64,000 nucleotides of DNA from Bacillus sp. SD088 (GTDB taxonomy: Bacteria; Bacillota; Bacilli; Bacillales; Bacillaceae_C). Every line of letters starts with the position of its first letter. Position 1 is the first letter of the stretch. The translations under genes and the position numbers were made by a program. This document shows positions 1 through 8,841 of this stretch, piece after piece. The DNA lies in assembly GCF_017355205.1 (NCBI RefSeq), contig NZ_JADIJK010000011.1, positions 62,001 to 126,000 on the forward strand. The letters are read 5' to 3'. Under the pieces are notes generated by a model, which was given only the letters and a program-made list of their open reading frames with translations, was not told the DNA's origin and did not search any database.

Positions 1-145
1 TGCCAATCGCGATTCGTGGTGGGAGTGCTTTTGTCGATACAGAAGTGGCGATCGCATTTGCTGTATCATGAAACCCATTTATAAAGTCAAACACTAGCGC
101 TAATATCACGATAATGACTGTAACTAGAAAAATTGAATCAACCAT
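1..145 (-). CDS. pit: Inorganic phosphate transporter, PiT family (N-terminal part; cut by window edge)
   Basis: Only the first 48 codons are in the window. They read MVDSIFLV followed by a hydrophobic stretch and the segment DFINGFHDTANAIATSVST, which is the hallmark N-terminal signature of PiT-type phosphate:cation symporters (the N and D of GFHDxANA lie in the substrate path). The start ATG is at 145-143. It lies 14 bases downstream of the DUF47 gene on the same strand, the usual two-gene Pit operon in Firmicutes, so the two are probably co-transcribed and the DUF47 protein modulates the transporter. The family call is secure from the motif; the rest of the protein cannot be checked. Confidence 0.93.
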   Translation of the reverse strand, partial: MVDSIFLVTVIIVILALVFDFINGFHDTANAIATSVSTKALPPRIAIG

Positions 146-159
146 GACTAAAGACTCCC

Positions 160-780
160 TTAAGCATTTTTCATCACAATACTTTCAAGTGTGTTGGCAA
201 CACCTTGACAGCTATCTGTAATTAGCTCTAGATTTTCATAAATTTCCTTTAATTTGATTAAACGAATTGGGTCTGATTCTACGGTAAATAAATGTTTAAT
301 ACTTTCACGCAATACATCATCACATTTTGATTCATAATCTTTAATTTTGATGGCATGAGGGCGCACATCAGGTAATCTTTTGCTAAATATTAGACCGATG
401 CATAATTCAATTTCATTGACGCATTTCACAATAGCTTCTACGAATTTATACATATAGTCATCGGCATGGATAATATTGTACATATGAAATAATGCCGCAG
501 TATCTTCCATCCCGTCAAGGACATCATCCATAATCATTGATAGAGCAAGAATATCTTCTCTTTCGATTGGCGTGATAAAAGAATTATTTAATTCTGTAAT
601 GATCTCATGAACATAGTTGTCTCCAATTGATTCATAATCCTTCATTTTTTCAGCAAAGATTTCCGTATCTTCGATGGTGTCTAATTTAAATTCCGCAAAA
701 TAATCTGCGCTTTCTTGCAAATTCATGGCAATTTTTTCAAGCAATGTTGCAAACTTGTCCTTTTTATTTTTAAATACCAT
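160..780 (-). CDS. DUF47 family protein (PhoU-like Pit accessory protein, YkaA type)
   Basis: A 206-residue, mostly helical, acidic protein without signal peptide or membrane segments, the expected size for DUF47 proteins, which fold like PhoU and are encoded next to Pit transporters. The start chosen is the ATG at 780, preceded by GGAGG at 789-793 with good spacing; an upstream in-frame Met would overlap that ribosome binding site. The text KNKKDKFATLLEKIAMNLQESADYF at the N terminus and IEDTEIFAEKMKDYE shortly after match the family pattern as I remember it. Its gene precedes pit by 14 bases. The likely role is regulation of low-affinity phosphate uptake, inferred from context. Confidence 0.88.
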   Translation of the reverse strand: MVFKNKKDKFATLLEKIAMNLQESADYFAEFKLDTIEDTEIFAEKMKDYESIGDNYVHEIITELNNSFITPIEREDILALSMIMDDVLDGMEDTAALFHMYNIIHADDYMYKFVEAIVKCVNEIELCIGLIFSKRLPDVRPHAIKIKDYESKCDDVLRESIKHLFTVESDPIRLIKLKEIYENLELITDSCQGVANTLESIVMKNA

Positions 781-894
781 ATGCGCATCCTCCATATTTT
801 GATAATGATCAAACTATCTTATTTTATCGCAAAAAGAGAAAAAGATAAAAGGTTTTGTCGTAATTTGTTGCAGATTTTTCTGAAAATGCTTACA

Positions 895-1117
895 TTTATC
901 CCGCATTAACTGGCTGTAAGACCCCCACTTCAAGAATTCGTGGAAAACCTAGAATTGTAAGTGGGGGATCAACAGCCAGTAAAAGCCCGATTTGTTCGGG
1001 CCGACAGGAAGTTGGTCACAAGGGCGTTGCGACAGGACGTCGCGAATTTAGCCTTTGATCTTCTGAAATCAGTGGGGGATGAAAGAAAACCCCCACTGAT
1101 TGAAGTTTCACTTTATC
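895..1117. repeat. Family A interspersed hairpin repeat, copy 1
   Basis: About 223 bases beginning TTTATCCCGCATTAAC and ending CACTTTATC. It is a string of hairpins: a nested inverted repeat (ACTGGCTGT with ACAGCCAGT outside, CCCCCACTT with AAGTGGGGG inside), GCCCGA/TCGGGC, the module CCGACAGGAAGTTGG (1001-1015), the module GCGACAGGACGTCGC (1029-1043) inside an outer GGC..GCC stem, and ATCAGTGGGGG/CCCCCACTGAT at the end. Other copies occur at 4105, 16957, 24266 and 40437. No coding capacity is credible. The subterminal palindromes resemble non-autonomous elements of the IS200/IS605 type, but that is an inference. Confidence 0.85.
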
Positions 1118-1226
1118 TTGGAAATAAAAAAATAATAAAGGGATTTGGGTCTATTGTAACCAACATGATTAAGTTTAATTAGATTCGGGAGCTACGGACT
1201 ATAATGACACTGCTTAATACAAATAA

Positions 1227-1254
1227 AAGGAGCCATCCTTATTCATGGCTCCTT
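1227..1254 (-). terminator. Rho-independent terminator of the pseudouridine synthase gene
   Basis: AAAGGAGCCAT and ATGGCTCCTTT form an 11-bp stem with an 8-base loop. On the minus strand the stem is followed by TTTTATTTG, and it sits 27 bases after the stop codon of the RluA-family gene. Confidence 0.85.
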
Positions 1255-1280
1255 TCGTTACTAACTTCATCGCGTGATTG

Positions 1281-2180
1281 TTAGATGTCTCCATAGTGTG
1301 TGAAATCAAATATAGGTGGAACGTCAAGAAATGGGGCGGTTACCTTGATCTTTTCTAATGTAAATGGATGCGTAAATTCAAGATGACGCGCATGTAAAGC
1401 CTGCCGCGAAAAACGTGGACTTCCACCGTATAGGAGATCCCCGGCTAAGGGATGTCCTAATGATTGCATATGTACACGGATTTGATGAGTTCGTCCTGTA
1501 GCTAATGAGCATTGCACAAGTGTTAATTGCTCTTGGGGAAAGCAATCTAAAACTTCGTAATTGGTAGTTGCGGCTTTCCCAGTTTTTGAAACTCTTCTTC
1601 TTGTGGGATGGTGCCGATCTCTGCCAATTGGTTTATCAACATGTCCTTTCCCAGTGAAAATGCCATCTGTAAGAGCCCAATAGGTCCGTTGAATCGTTCG
1701 ATTTTCTAACATCTTATCAAGAATTGTATGACTTAACGCATGCTTTGCATAAAGGATAGCCCCGCTTGTATCTTGATCAAGCCGATGAATATGTCGTACT
1801 TTTCGGTGGTCATTCTTACTTTGTAAATAAGCTGCAACTCTGTTAGCTAGTGTATTCCCTTCGTTATGGTTGGGATGTACAGCTAGACCGGCTGGTTTAT
1901 TCACAATGAATAAATGGTCATCCTCATAAAGAATCTCACAAGGAATTGAATGCGGTTGTAGACTGGTTTCTTTCTCATGATTCACTTTGATTTTAAGTAT
2001 ATCCTCGCTTTGCAAAGGCTCTACCCAATTTACTAGCTCATCATTTTTGAAAACAATTTTTTCCATTCTCCATTGATGAAGTTGTTTTTTAGATGTTTGC
2101 CAAATGTCTTTAAAAAGTGTTTGTGGCGTAATCCCATCCCATTTTTCATGGACGGAAATACGAATGGGCTGATCCAACAT
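1281..2180 (-). CDS. RluA-family pseudouridine synthase (YhcT type)
   Basis: A 299-residue protein of the RluA/RluD family, which isomerises uridine to pseudouridine in rRNA or tRNA. The catalytic motif HRLDQDTSG is at residues 132-140 (Asp135 the nucleophile), preceded by the family strand FIVNKPAGLAVHP around residue 91 and followed by RTHQIRVHMQSLGHPLAGD. The first 70 residues could form a degenerate S4-like RNA-binding part. The ATG at 2180 follows AAAGGAG with 7-base spacing. It diverges from the YhcU-like gene, matching the yhcT-yhcU pairing in B. subtilis. The family is certain; the exact uridine target cannot be told from sequence. Confidence 0.92.
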   Translation of the reverse strand: MLDQPIRISVHEKWDGITPQTLFKDIWQTSKKQLHQWRMEKIVFKNDELVNWVEPLQSEDILKIKVNHEKETSLQPHSIPCEILYEDDHLFIVNKPAGLAVHPNHNEGNTLANRVAAYLQSKNDHRKVRHIHRLDQDTSGAILYAKHALSHTILDKMLENRTIQRTYWALTDGIFTGKGHVDKPIGRDRHHPTRRRVSKTGKAATTNYEVLDCFPQEQLTLVQCSLATGRTHQIRVHMQSLGHPLAGDLLYGGSPRFSRQALHARHLEFTHPFTLEKIKVTAPFLDVPPIFDFTHYGDI

Positions 2181-2329
2181 ATTGTTTCTCCTTTCAAGTT
2201 ACTTGATTTTTCCAAGCTATCGAGTGCTCTTTATATGTTATTCTATATAAAAGGTATAAGAGAACGATCAATGGACATTATTCTTTTCATTTTACATGAT
2301 CATTTCAAGAAATAGTTACTAAAAGAGCT

Positions 2330-2455
2330 TGTTCAAAAGGAGGGAAAAAAGGACCAAGTCGGCTAAAGGCGCTGACGTCCTGTCAGCAACGCCGACACTA
2401 GTACATCCTGTACGTCGAAAATTCGCTGTGTCATTCTTACCGGACTTTTTGAACA
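2330..2455. repeat. Family B interspersed repeat, copy 1
   Basis: About 126 bases bounded by TGTTCAAAAGG on the left and TTTTTGAACA on the right, the terminal inverted repeat of family B. Inside are two hairpin modules: GCTGACGTCCTGTCAGC (2371-2387) within a GGC..GCC context, and GTACATCCTGTAC (2401-2413) enclosed by CGAC..GTCG. It fills most of the gap between the divergent yhcT- and yhcU-like genes. Confidence 0.82.
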
Positions 2456-2482
2456 TCATTTAAAAGGTGGGTTTTAAAAATA

Positions 2483-2893
2483 ATGAAAGTAGTAGTAGCG
2501 TCTACAGAAGAACAAGTGAATAAACTGAATGAGTTAATTCATTATATTTATCATTCTGCATTTCCACGTTATTTTACTGATCAACAAATTGCTGGGTACA
2601 TAGATTGGAAAGTACTCCATTTTCCTGAGGAGAAAGAACACCCTCTTTACACGTTGGATGTTGCCTTTCGAGCGATTGCTAGTTTAGAGGTGATTATCTC
2701 GATATTAGACGTATTGCCCGAGCAAAAAAAATCATCCGAGCATCAAGAATTATTTAAAAAAAATGTAGACAACCTTTCTCAATCTGGATTGTTTTTCCCT
2801 TTTACTTATCAAAATTTTTTACAACCAAAGGAAACTAGCTTTAAGGATACATGCAGTATGTATGCCAAGCCAGCCAATCAATTTTTAATATAA
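2483..2893 (+). CDS. YhcU-like protein (DUF5365 type)
   Basis: A 136-residue soluble protein starting MKVVVASTEEQVNKLNELIHY. It has no catalytic motif I can recognise. Position next to a YhcT-type pseudouridine synthase, size and the N-terminal text point to the YhcU/DUF5365 family of Bacillaceae, of unknown function. The middle has a helical segment with SLEVIISILDVL, and the C-terminal third is aromatic-rich (LFFPFTYQNFLQ). The start has GGTGGG about 12 bases upstream, a modest Shine-Dalgarno site directly after repeat B1. The gene is real by length and context; the family name rests partly on synteny. Confidence 0.72.
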   Translation: MKVVVASTEEQVNKLNELIHYIYHSAFPRYFTDQQIAGYIDWKVLHFPEEKEHPLYTLDVAFRAIASLEVIISILDVLPEQKKSSEHQELFKKNVDNLSQSGLFFPFTYQNFLQPKETSFKDTCSMYAKPANQFLI

Positions 2894-3368
2894 ATAATGG
2901 CGAAAATTGCTGTTTTCCGTATTATTAGGGGTCTTTAAGGTCCCTTTTTTTTATTGCTTAATCATTTTCAAATTTCACTACTACATATAAGCTAATATTA
3001 TTCGCTCAAAAGACTTCATTGCGCAGGCATGGCTTCACTCTTTTCGTTTTCGCACTGGGGACTCCCGCTGATACTATTCCCGCAGGCGTGGCGCCGTTTT
3101 TGTTGAAAAAGGAGGGATTATACCCATTTCACTTTCCCTCAACATCCTCGAAATTTTTTCAAATTTATGAAAAGGCATTCACAATTGATTTTAAAGAATG
3201 TAAGATATACTTGGAAAATAATAACGAATACTGTATGTCTTTACACTTATTAGATACAGCATGGAAATAAATTACACTTCATTAGTAATTTGATCGATTA
3301 ACGGTAATTAAACTTTAAAATCCTTATATATAAAGAAAGGAAACATAAAATCAAGTGAGGTGGATTCT
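2894..3368. other. Intergenic stretch with a weak terminator and possible repeat remnant
   Basis: After the yhcU-like stop, GGGGTCTTTAAGGTCCC followed by eight T residues (about 2929-2952) could act as a weak terminator. Around 3016-3110 lies GC-richer sequence with cccgcagg-type words, which looks like a decayed fragment of the repeat types seen elsewhere. An 83-codon reading frame crosses this stretch but has no ribosome binding site and no recognisable product, so it is not annotated. The final 100 bases are AT-rich and presumably carry the promoter of the cupin gene. Confidence 0.5.
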
Positions 3369-3929
3369 TTGAGTGGGAACAAGGAGCAGGAACGATCGGA
3401 ATGGAAAAACAGGATAGGAGAAACATTGGTTCATCCTGATGGGAGAAGGGTCACTTTCTTGGAACAAGGAATAGACGAGCATGGAGATTTCTTGATTATA
3501 GAGCATCAAATAACGAGGCAAGGAATAATAAATGGTCCTCACTGGCATCCAAAGCTTACAGAATCCTTCAAAGTAAGAGAAGGGAGGATGCGTTTCCTTG
3601 TCGACGGTCAGGAACAAATTGTCGAGTCTGGGAGCCAGATAACGGTTTACCCAAACCAAGTACATCAATTTTGGAATATAGGTGAGCAGCAACTAGTAGT
3701 GACCCATGAGATTCGTCCCCCAGGTCTTCATTGGAAGATGTTTGTCTTAGTTCATAAATTAGAATGTGAAGGGAAAATGACTAGAAAGGGAATACCACGT
3801 CATCCACTGTGGCTAGGAGTGGCATGGGAATGCATTGATGGCTATCTTGATGGTCCTCCGAAGTCCTTTCAGAAAGTATTTCTTGGAGGATTGGCGAAGC
3901 TCGCCAAAGTATTTGGGTATCGAGTATGA
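3369..3929 (+). CDS. Cupin-domain protein
   Basis: A 186-residue protein with one conserved beta-barrel (cupin_2) domain around residues 25-115. The metal-binding pattern is visible as HWHPKLTESFKVREGRMRF (two His and a Glu) and the second motif GSQITVYPNQVHQFWN with the third His. Such proteins may be metal-dependent enzymes or sensors; the substrate is unknown. I prefer the TTG at 3369 because GAGGTGG lies 6 bases upstream; an in-frame GTG at 3360 would sit inside that site. The last 70 residues (IPRHPLWLGVAWECIDGY) form an extra helical part outside the cupin. The neighbours give no functional clue. Confidence 0.75.
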   Translation: MSGNKEQERSEWKNRIGETLVHPDGRRVTFLEQGIDEHGDFLIIEHQITRQGIINGPHWHPKLTESFKVREGRMRFLVDGQEQIVESGSQITVYPNQVHQFWNIGEQQLVVTHEIRPPGLHWKMFVLVHKLECEGKMTRKGIPRHPLWLGVAWECIDGYLDGPPKSFQKVFLGGLAKLAKVFGYRV

Positions 3930-4104
3930 ATGTCTTTATCCATTTTGGATCGCACGTGAAGTTCAAAATGCAATTCCTAAACTCGAAGTTGGAAGACAAG
4001 CAAATTCATCCTCATCAGGCTCAGTCTAAAGTTGTAGGTTTCCCTCATACGAATAGTGAATGATTGTTCACAAGCCGAACTTATATAATATAATAGAGTG
4101 AAAA

Positions 4105-4322
4105 TAAGTGAAACTTCAAACAGTAGGTTTCTTCTATCCCTGCTGCTATCAGTGGATTAAACTAAGATCGCAACATCCTGTTGGCGAGCCCAAAGCACGA
4201 TATCCTTTCTCTGTGTTGCACGTCTTTGTGAGTTGAGTCTGCATGCCTGAGGACTACTGACCGTGTTCCTCTTCGAACTTGTGGGATAGAGTAGGCTCAC
4301 TGCAAGTTGATTCAGGATAAAA
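4105..4322. repeat. Family A repeat, degenerate inverted copy
   Basis: Starts AAGTGAAACTTCAA and ends TTCAGGATAAAA, the reverse orientation of family A copy 1. Much of the interior is eroded, but CAACATCCTGTTG is still an intact hairpin module and AAGCACGATATCC is shared with other copies. Its right end (GGATAAAA) runs straight into the GGGGGG ribosome binding site of the histidine kinase gene that follows. Confidence 0.65.
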
Positions 4323-4333
4323 GGGGGGATTTT

Positions 4334-5455
4334 TTGTCAAAACAACTCAACCATCACTCTAATTTACGTACGCTAAAAGAAATTGCTGAACTGTTAAACG
4401 AAGGAACTGAAATTTCACCGCTTTTGTCAGGAGTATTACAAAAACTGTTAATAGTGACAGGTGTAACCACAGGGTGGATTTTTTTAATAGATAAGGATGG
4501 CAGACATACTGTGGAAGCTGCAGAGCATTTGCCACCGGCTCTTTCAAAAAATAATTGCGAACCTTTAAAAAAAGGAAGCTGCTGGTGCATGAATGGTTTT
4601 AAAAAAGGGACTTTGACTAAAGCCTCTAATATTATCGAATGCCGCAGAATCGAAACAGCAGTAAAGAATCAACAAGGTGAAACGAATGATATTGCTTACC
4701 ATGCAACTATTCCACTGCAACTGGGAGATGAAATGTTCGGATTATTAAATGTGGCAGCACCGGGCAAAAAGGAGTTTAGTCGAGATGAATTAGCTTTGTT
4801 AGAATCCGTCGCCCTACAAATTGGCTCTGCGATTAAACGTATTAGATTGACGAAGAAGGAGCAGGAAATGGCTCTTATCGAAGAACGGAATCGACTTGCT
4901 CGCGATTTGCATGATTCCGTTAATCAATTATTATTTTCCCTCTCACTAACAGCGCGCGGTGGAATAGAAATGACAGGGGATCATGCCACGAAAGAGACTT
5001 TTCGTCATATTCAAAATCTCTCACAAGAAGCGCAAACAGAAATGCGTGCTCTAATCTGGCAACTAAGGCCAAGTGGATTAGAGAAGGGGCTTGTGCAGGC
5101 AATGAAAGGATATGGAGAGATCTTAGGACTAAAAATTGATACAAAGTTGTCAGGTGTTATTTCCCTTCCTACTCGTGTAGAAGAGACATTATGGAGAGTA
5201 TGTCAAGAGGCCCTTAATAATTGTAAACGTCACTCGGGTCAGGATGAGGTTTCGATATCAATCACCGTTACATATGGTCGCGTGCGCTTAAAGATTCAGG
5301 ATCAAGGATGCGGTTTTATCTTTGAAGGAGAGCGAACCCTTCCATCATTAGGAATTGAAGGCATGCAAGATCGTGTTGAGTCACTTGGAGGCTCTTTCAA
5401 GCTAGAGACGGCACCAAGTAAAGGGACAGCAATTATCGTAGAATTGCCATATTAA
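4334..5455 (+). CDS. yhcY: GAF-domain sensor histidine kinase (YhcY/AirS type)
   Basis: A 373-residue soluble kinase, first half of a two-component system with the response regulator at 5603. Residues 15-168 form a GAF-like domain; residues 180-260 are a HisKA_3 dimerisation domain with the phospho-acceptor in ARDLHDSVNQLL (His193); the C terminus is an HATPase domain with CQEALNNCKRHS (N box) and SLGIEGMQDR (G box). Four cysteines at 75, 83, 85 and 103 cluster in the GAF domain, reminiscent of iron-sulfur or redox sensing in staphylococcal AirS, a homologue by my recollection. I take TTG 4334 as the start because GGGGGG lies just upstream; an earlier TTG at 4307 has no such site. Confidence 0.85.
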   Translation: MSKQLNHHSNLRTLKEIAELLNEGTEISPLLSGVLQKLLIVTGVTTGWIFLIDKDGRHTVEAAEHLPPALSKNNCEPLKKGSCWCMNGFKKGTLTKASNIIECRRIETAVKNQQGETNDIAYHATIPLQLGDEMFGLLNVAAPGKKEFSRDELALLESVALQIGSAIKRIRLTKKEQEMALIEERNRLARDLHDSVNQLLFSLSLTARGGIEMTGDHATKETFRHIQNLSQEAQTEMRALIWQLRPSGLEKGLVQAMKGYGEILGLKIDTKLSGVISLPTRVEETLWRVCQEALNNCKRHSGQDEVSISITVTYGRVRLKIQDQGCGFIFEGERTLPSLGIEGMQDRVESLGGSFKLETAPSKGTAIIVELPY

Positions 5456-5459
5456 AGGA

Positions 5460-5578
5460 TGTTCAAAAGTCCGGTAAAGAGGATCTTCGACTAAATTCCG
5501 ACCTGTCCTGTGTCGGACGTTTGCGATTGATGTCAGCACTTTTAGAAGACTTGGTCCTTTTATCCTCCTTTTTGAACA
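5460..5578. repeat. Family B interspersed repeat, copy 2
   Basis: About 119 bases from TGTTCAAAAGTCCGGTAAAG to TATCCTCCTTTTTGAACA. The inverted ends are complementary. It contains the hairpin module CCGACCTGTCCTGTGTCGG, a slightly mismatched form of CCGACACGTCCTGTGTCGG. It separates the kinase and regulator genes of one two-component system and starts 4 bases after the kinase stop codon. Confidence 0.85.
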
Positions 5579-5602
5579 CGTAATTATTAGGGAGGGAGAA
5601 TC

Positions 5603-6244
5603 ATGACGATTCAGGTTTTAATTGCAGATGATCATCATGTTGTCAGAAGGGGCTTAGTCTTCTTTCTACAGACTCAAAAAGATATCCAGATCGTCGGAGA
5701 AGCAAAGAATGGAAAAGAGGCGGTTAAGCTTACAATGGAGTTGAAGCCAGATGTCGTCTTAATGGATCTTGTTATGCCGGTGATGGATGGAATTGATGCA
5801 ACGGCTAAAATAAAGGAAATGCAGCCCGAGACAGAAATTTTAATCCTCACAAGCTTCTCGGACCAAGACCATGTGATCCCTGCGATTGAAGCAGGTGCAT
5901 CTGGTTATCAATTAAAGGATATTGAGCCTGATGAATTGGTTCATTCAATCCGCAAGCTAATAGATGGAGAAAATACACTTCATCCAAAAGCAACAAATTT
6001 GTTGATGAATCGTATGAATCAAAGTAGCCGAATCGATCATCCAATCTCTGGTTTAACAATTCGAGAAAAACAAGTATTAACAGAAATATCAAAGGGAAAA
6101 AGTAATAAAGAAATTGGTGCTTATTTAAATATTACGGAAAAAACAGTAAAAACACATGTATCTAATATTTTTATAAAGCTGGATGTCGCCGATCGAACTC
6201 AGGCGGCACTCTACGCAGTTAAAAATGGTTTCGTAAAGCCTTGA
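5603..6244 (+). CDS. yhcZ: NarL/LuxR-family response regulator (YhcZ type)
   Basis: A 213-residue regulator. Residues 1-120 form a receiver domain with acidic pocket IADDHH (Asp9, Asp10), phospho-acceptor Asp55 in VVLMDLVMPVMDG, and the conserved Lys in YQLKDI. Residues 145-210 form a LuxR-type helix-turn-helix with LTIREKQVLTEISKGKSNKEIG and TVKTHVSNIFIKL. It pairs with the upstream kinase, from which it is separated by repeat B2, so the two may still share a transcript. GGGAGGGAGA sits directly before the ATG. Targets are unknown; relatives control respiration or redox genes. Confidence 0.9.
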   Translation: MTIQVLIADDHHVVRRGLVFFLQTQKDIQIVGEAKNGKEAVKLTMELKPDVVLMDLVMPVMDGIDATAKIKEMQPETEILILTSFSDQDHVIPAIEAGASGYQLKDIEPDELVHSIRKLIDGENTLHPKATNLLMNRMNQSSRIDHPISGLTIREKQVLTEISKGKSNKEIGAYLNITEKTVKTHVSNIFIKLDVADRTQAALYAVKNGFVKP

Positions 6245-6409
6245 GAACCAGGAAGCGTGAAAACGTGAAGATATGAACTTAACCGTTGATCACTTAAACA
6301 GTTCTGTGACTATGGCTACTGCGCGAATTAAGCTGTTTATCGTTATTAAGAAAGTTTGTACGTCGCTAAACGAGCGCTTGCGCTTTTGTTGATGAAGGAG
6401 AGAATAGAA

Positions 6410-6946
6410 ATGAATGTATTAACAATTAACGGAGGGATGCCAAAAGGTGGAAGAACCGAATGGCTTACTCGTTTTATTGCGAAAGAATTCCAAATTCCCT
6501 ATATTGATATTAGTGAAATTCAATTACCTTTATTAACAGGTGAACAAGAACAATGGGAATTACCTAACGTTGTCTCTTTCAAGAAGAAAGTGAAAGAGGC
6601 GGAGGGTATTATTTTAATATCCCCAGAATATCATGGTGGAATGAGTGGTGCATTGAAAAATACGCTTGATTATCTTACAAGGGAAGAATTAATTCATAAA
6701 CCTACTGCCCTTTTAGCAACAGCTGGTGGTGGAAAAGGTGGGATGAATTGTTTGAATAACATGAGGACGGTTATGCGTGGATTTTATGCGAATGTTATTC
6801 CTAGACAAATCATTCTTGATCCTGATTGCTTTGATTACAAGGATGGAAGTGTATTGGAGAGTTCCCGGCAAGTATTGGCTAAAATGGTAGATGAGCTAAA
6901 AATGTACGTGAGCATGAGTCAATTTCTTATTACATCTAAAGAATAG
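6410..6946 (+). CDS. azr: NADPH-dependent FMN reductase (azoreductase-like, Azr/YhdA)
   Basis: A 178-residue flavodoxin-like protein of the NADPH-dependent FMN reductase family. The FMN phosphate loop is at the N terminus (INGGMPKGGRTEWLTRF) and the flavin-binding motif ISPEYHGGMSGALKNTLDYL is near residues 70-90, followed by LLATAGGGKGG. The ATG at 6410 follows AAGGAGAG. In B. subtilis the same gene (yhdA) follows yhcYZ, as here. Such enzymes reduce azo dyes and quinones in vitro; the natural substrate is unclear. The preceding 50 bases keep a fragment (gcgcttgcgctttt) of repeat family C. Confidence 0.88.
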   Translation: MNVLTINGGMPKGGRTEWLTRFIAKEFQIPYIDISEIQLPLLTGEQEQWELPNVVSFKKKVKEAEGIILISPEYHGGMSGALKNTLDYLTREELIHKPTALLATAGGGKGGMNCLNNMRTVMRGFYANVIPRQIILDPDCFDYKDGSVLESSRQVLAKMVDELKMYVSMSQFLITSKE

Positions 6947-6980
6947 CTGTTCGGATTTTTGCCGAACAGCTATTCTTTTT
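6942..6980. terminator. Bidirectional terminator between azr and yhdB
   Basis: AATAGCTGTTCGG and CCGAACAGCTATT form a 13-bp perfect stem around a 7-base loop, with CTTTTT on the plus side. The azr stop codon is inside the left arm, and the yhdB stop codon follows just after the right arm, so the hairpin can serve both convergent genes. Confidence 0.92.
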
Positions 6981-7236
6981 AAACCTGAATCACATGCTCA
7001 TTTTCTTGCTGTGGTACAGAGCTAGCAACTTCGTTTGCATGATCAATATAGCGAAGCAATGCGTATAATTTACGTTCAATGACTGAATAATCTTTTGAAA
7101 ATTGATACGCATGCAAAAAATACTCTATTTTTTTGGACAAAATTTGATCTTTCGTTCGAACCATCAGCACCAATAAATTGTCCCATTCGGAACGATGGGT
7201 GTAATACAAAGCTCGATCGTAATCCACTATGTCCAT
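6979..7236 (-). CDS. yhdB: YhdB family protein
   Basis: An 85-residue soluble protein beginning MDIVDYDRALYYTHRSEWDN. The ATG at 7236 is preceded by AAGGAGGG; the longer upstream reading frame lacks a site. No catalytic motif is visible; the sequence is mainly helical. Location between azr and spoVR reproduces the yhdA-yhdB neighbourhood of B. subtilis, where YhdB is a short conserved protein of unknown function. It converges on azr and diverges from spoVR. Confidence 0.78.
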   Translation of the reverse strand: MDIVDYDRALYYTHRSEWDNLLVLMVRTKDQILSKKIEYFLHAYQFSKDYSVIERKLYALLRYIDHANEVASSVPQQENEHVIQV

Positions 7237-7431
7237 TAGAAACCCTCCTTTTGGAGTATTTATATTATTAGCCATCAAGTCTTGAGCCTTCCATTGTAAA
7301 TGTTGTCAATTGCAGTGCATTTCCACTATTTTTATTTTGCTTATATATTCATTTGAAAAAGAGGAATTATGCTGGTTCCCTTTCATGAAATCCCCTTTTT
7401 TTTCATACAATTGTGTAAGGGAGGGACCGCA

Positions 7432-8841
7432 ATGAAATCAGAATCAAAGGCATTGGAATATGCCATAAGTGAAATTACGGAAATTGCCGAAGGATTTGGC
7501 CTTGATTTTTATCCGATGCGCTATGAAATTTGTCCAGCAGAAATTATTTATACATTTGGTGCGTACGGAATGCCTACAAGGTTTTCTCATTGGAGCTTTG
7601 GGAAGCAATTTTTTAAGATGAAGCTTCAGTATGATCTGGGGTTAAGTAAAATTTATGAGCTTGTAATTAATTCCAATCCATGTTATGCCTTTTTACTTGA
7701 TACAAATTCGCTGATTCAGAATAAATTAATTGTTGCACATGTATTGGCACATTGTGATTTTTTTAAAAACAATGCTCGCTTTCAAAATACTAAGCGTGAT
7801 ATGGTTGAAAGTATGGCTGCAACCGCTGAACGTGTGCGGCAGTATGAAATTGAACACGGTAAAAGGGAGGTAGAGGATTTTCTAGATGCTGTTCTCTCGA
7901 TTGAAGAGCATATTGATCCTTCGCTGCTTCGCCCAAAATTAGATTGGCAAGCTGAGGATACAGAGAGGGAAGAAAATGCTAGACAAACAACAGAATATGA
8001 TGATCTTTGGTCATTAGATGAAGGGGATCAGAAACAGGAAAGAAGAAAAAAAGTAAAAAAGTCCTTTCCTCCACAGCCTGAGAAAGACATTATGCTCTTT
8101 ATCGAACAATATAGTCGGGAGCTAGAAGATTGGCAACGCGACATCATGACGATGGTGAGGGAAGAAATGCTTTATTTCTGGCCCCAATTAGAAACGAAAA
8201 TTATGAATGAAGGATGGGCTTCTTATTGGCATCAACGGATCTTAAGAGAGTTAGACTTAACCAGCGATGAAGCGGTTGAATTTGCCAAATTAAACGCAAG
8301 TGTCATCCAACCTTCGAAAACAAATATCAATCCTTATTATTTAGGGTTAAAGATCTTTGAAGATATTGAGGAACGTTGGGACCATCCTGATAAAAAGTTA
8401 AAAGAGCAAGGAGTTAAAGAAAAGTCCGGACGTGAGAAAATTTTTGAAGTACGCGAGATTGAATCAGATATTTCATTTATCCGAAATTATTTAACGAAAG
8501 ATTTAGTATATCGGGAAGATATGTACTTATTTCAAAAGCGCGGTCGCGACTATAAAGTTGTAGATAAAGACTGGACAGAGGTTCGGGATCAGCTTGTTAA
8601 TATGAGAGTAAATGGCGGTTTTCCCTATATTACGGTGAATGACGGTGATTACTTAAAGAACGGAGAATTGTATTTAAAGCATTGGTACGAAGAGGTTGAG
8701 CTAGATTTAAATTATTTAGAAAAAGTCCTACCATATATACATCAACTATGGGGAAGGCCCGTTCATATGGAAAGCGTTGTCGAAGAACGTTCTGTATTAT
8801 TTAGTTATAACGGCAGGAATATTCAAAGAAAGTTTCTTTAA
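7432..8841 (+). CDS. spoVR: SpoVR family stage V sporulation protein
   Basis: A 469-residue protein of the SpoVR family (usual length about 470), needed in B. subtilis for proper spore cortex formation. Recognisable parts are [26 protein letters not shown] near the N terminus, [23 protein letters not shown], and [19 protein letters not shown] in the middle (the conserved EGxAxxxH-like stretch). The middle region 190-225 is charged and low in complexity. The ATG at 7432 follows AAGGGAGGG; the longer frame upstream lacks one. B. subtilis spoVR is a sigma-E gene; I did not identify a sigma-E promoter here. The stop codon is followed immediately by repeat B3. Confidence 0.95.
   Translation: MKSESKALEYAISEITEIAEGFGLDFYPMRYEICPAEIIYTFGAYGMPTRFSHWSFGKQFFKMKLQYDLGLSKIYELVINSNPCYAFLLDTNSLIQNKLIVAHVLAHCDFFKNNARFQNTKRDMVESMAATAERVRQYEIEHGKREVEDFLDAVLSIEEHIDPSLLRPKLDWQAEDTEREENARQTTEYDDLWSLDEGDQKQERRKKVKKSFPPQPEKDIMLFIEQYSRELEDWQRDIMTMVREEMLYFWPQLETKIMNEGWASYWHQRILRELDLTSDEAVEFAKLNASVIQPSKTNINPYYLGLKIFEDIEERWDHPDKKLKEQGVKEKSGREKIFEVREIESDISFIRNYLTKDLVYREDMYLFQKRGRDYKVVDKDWTEVRDQLVNMRVNGGFPYITVNDGDYLKNGELYLKHWYEEVELDLNYLEKVLPYIHQLWGRPVHMESVVEERSVLFSYNGRNIQRKFL

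Noticed and set aside
961-1182. 73-codon frame inside repeat A1
   Set aside because: It is an arbitrary reading of the hairpin repeat, without ribosome binding site, and is not kept in the other copies.
3019-3270. 83-codon frame between the YhcU-like and cupin genes
   Set aside because: No ribosome binding site, first part overlaps repeat-like GC-rich words, no recognisable product.
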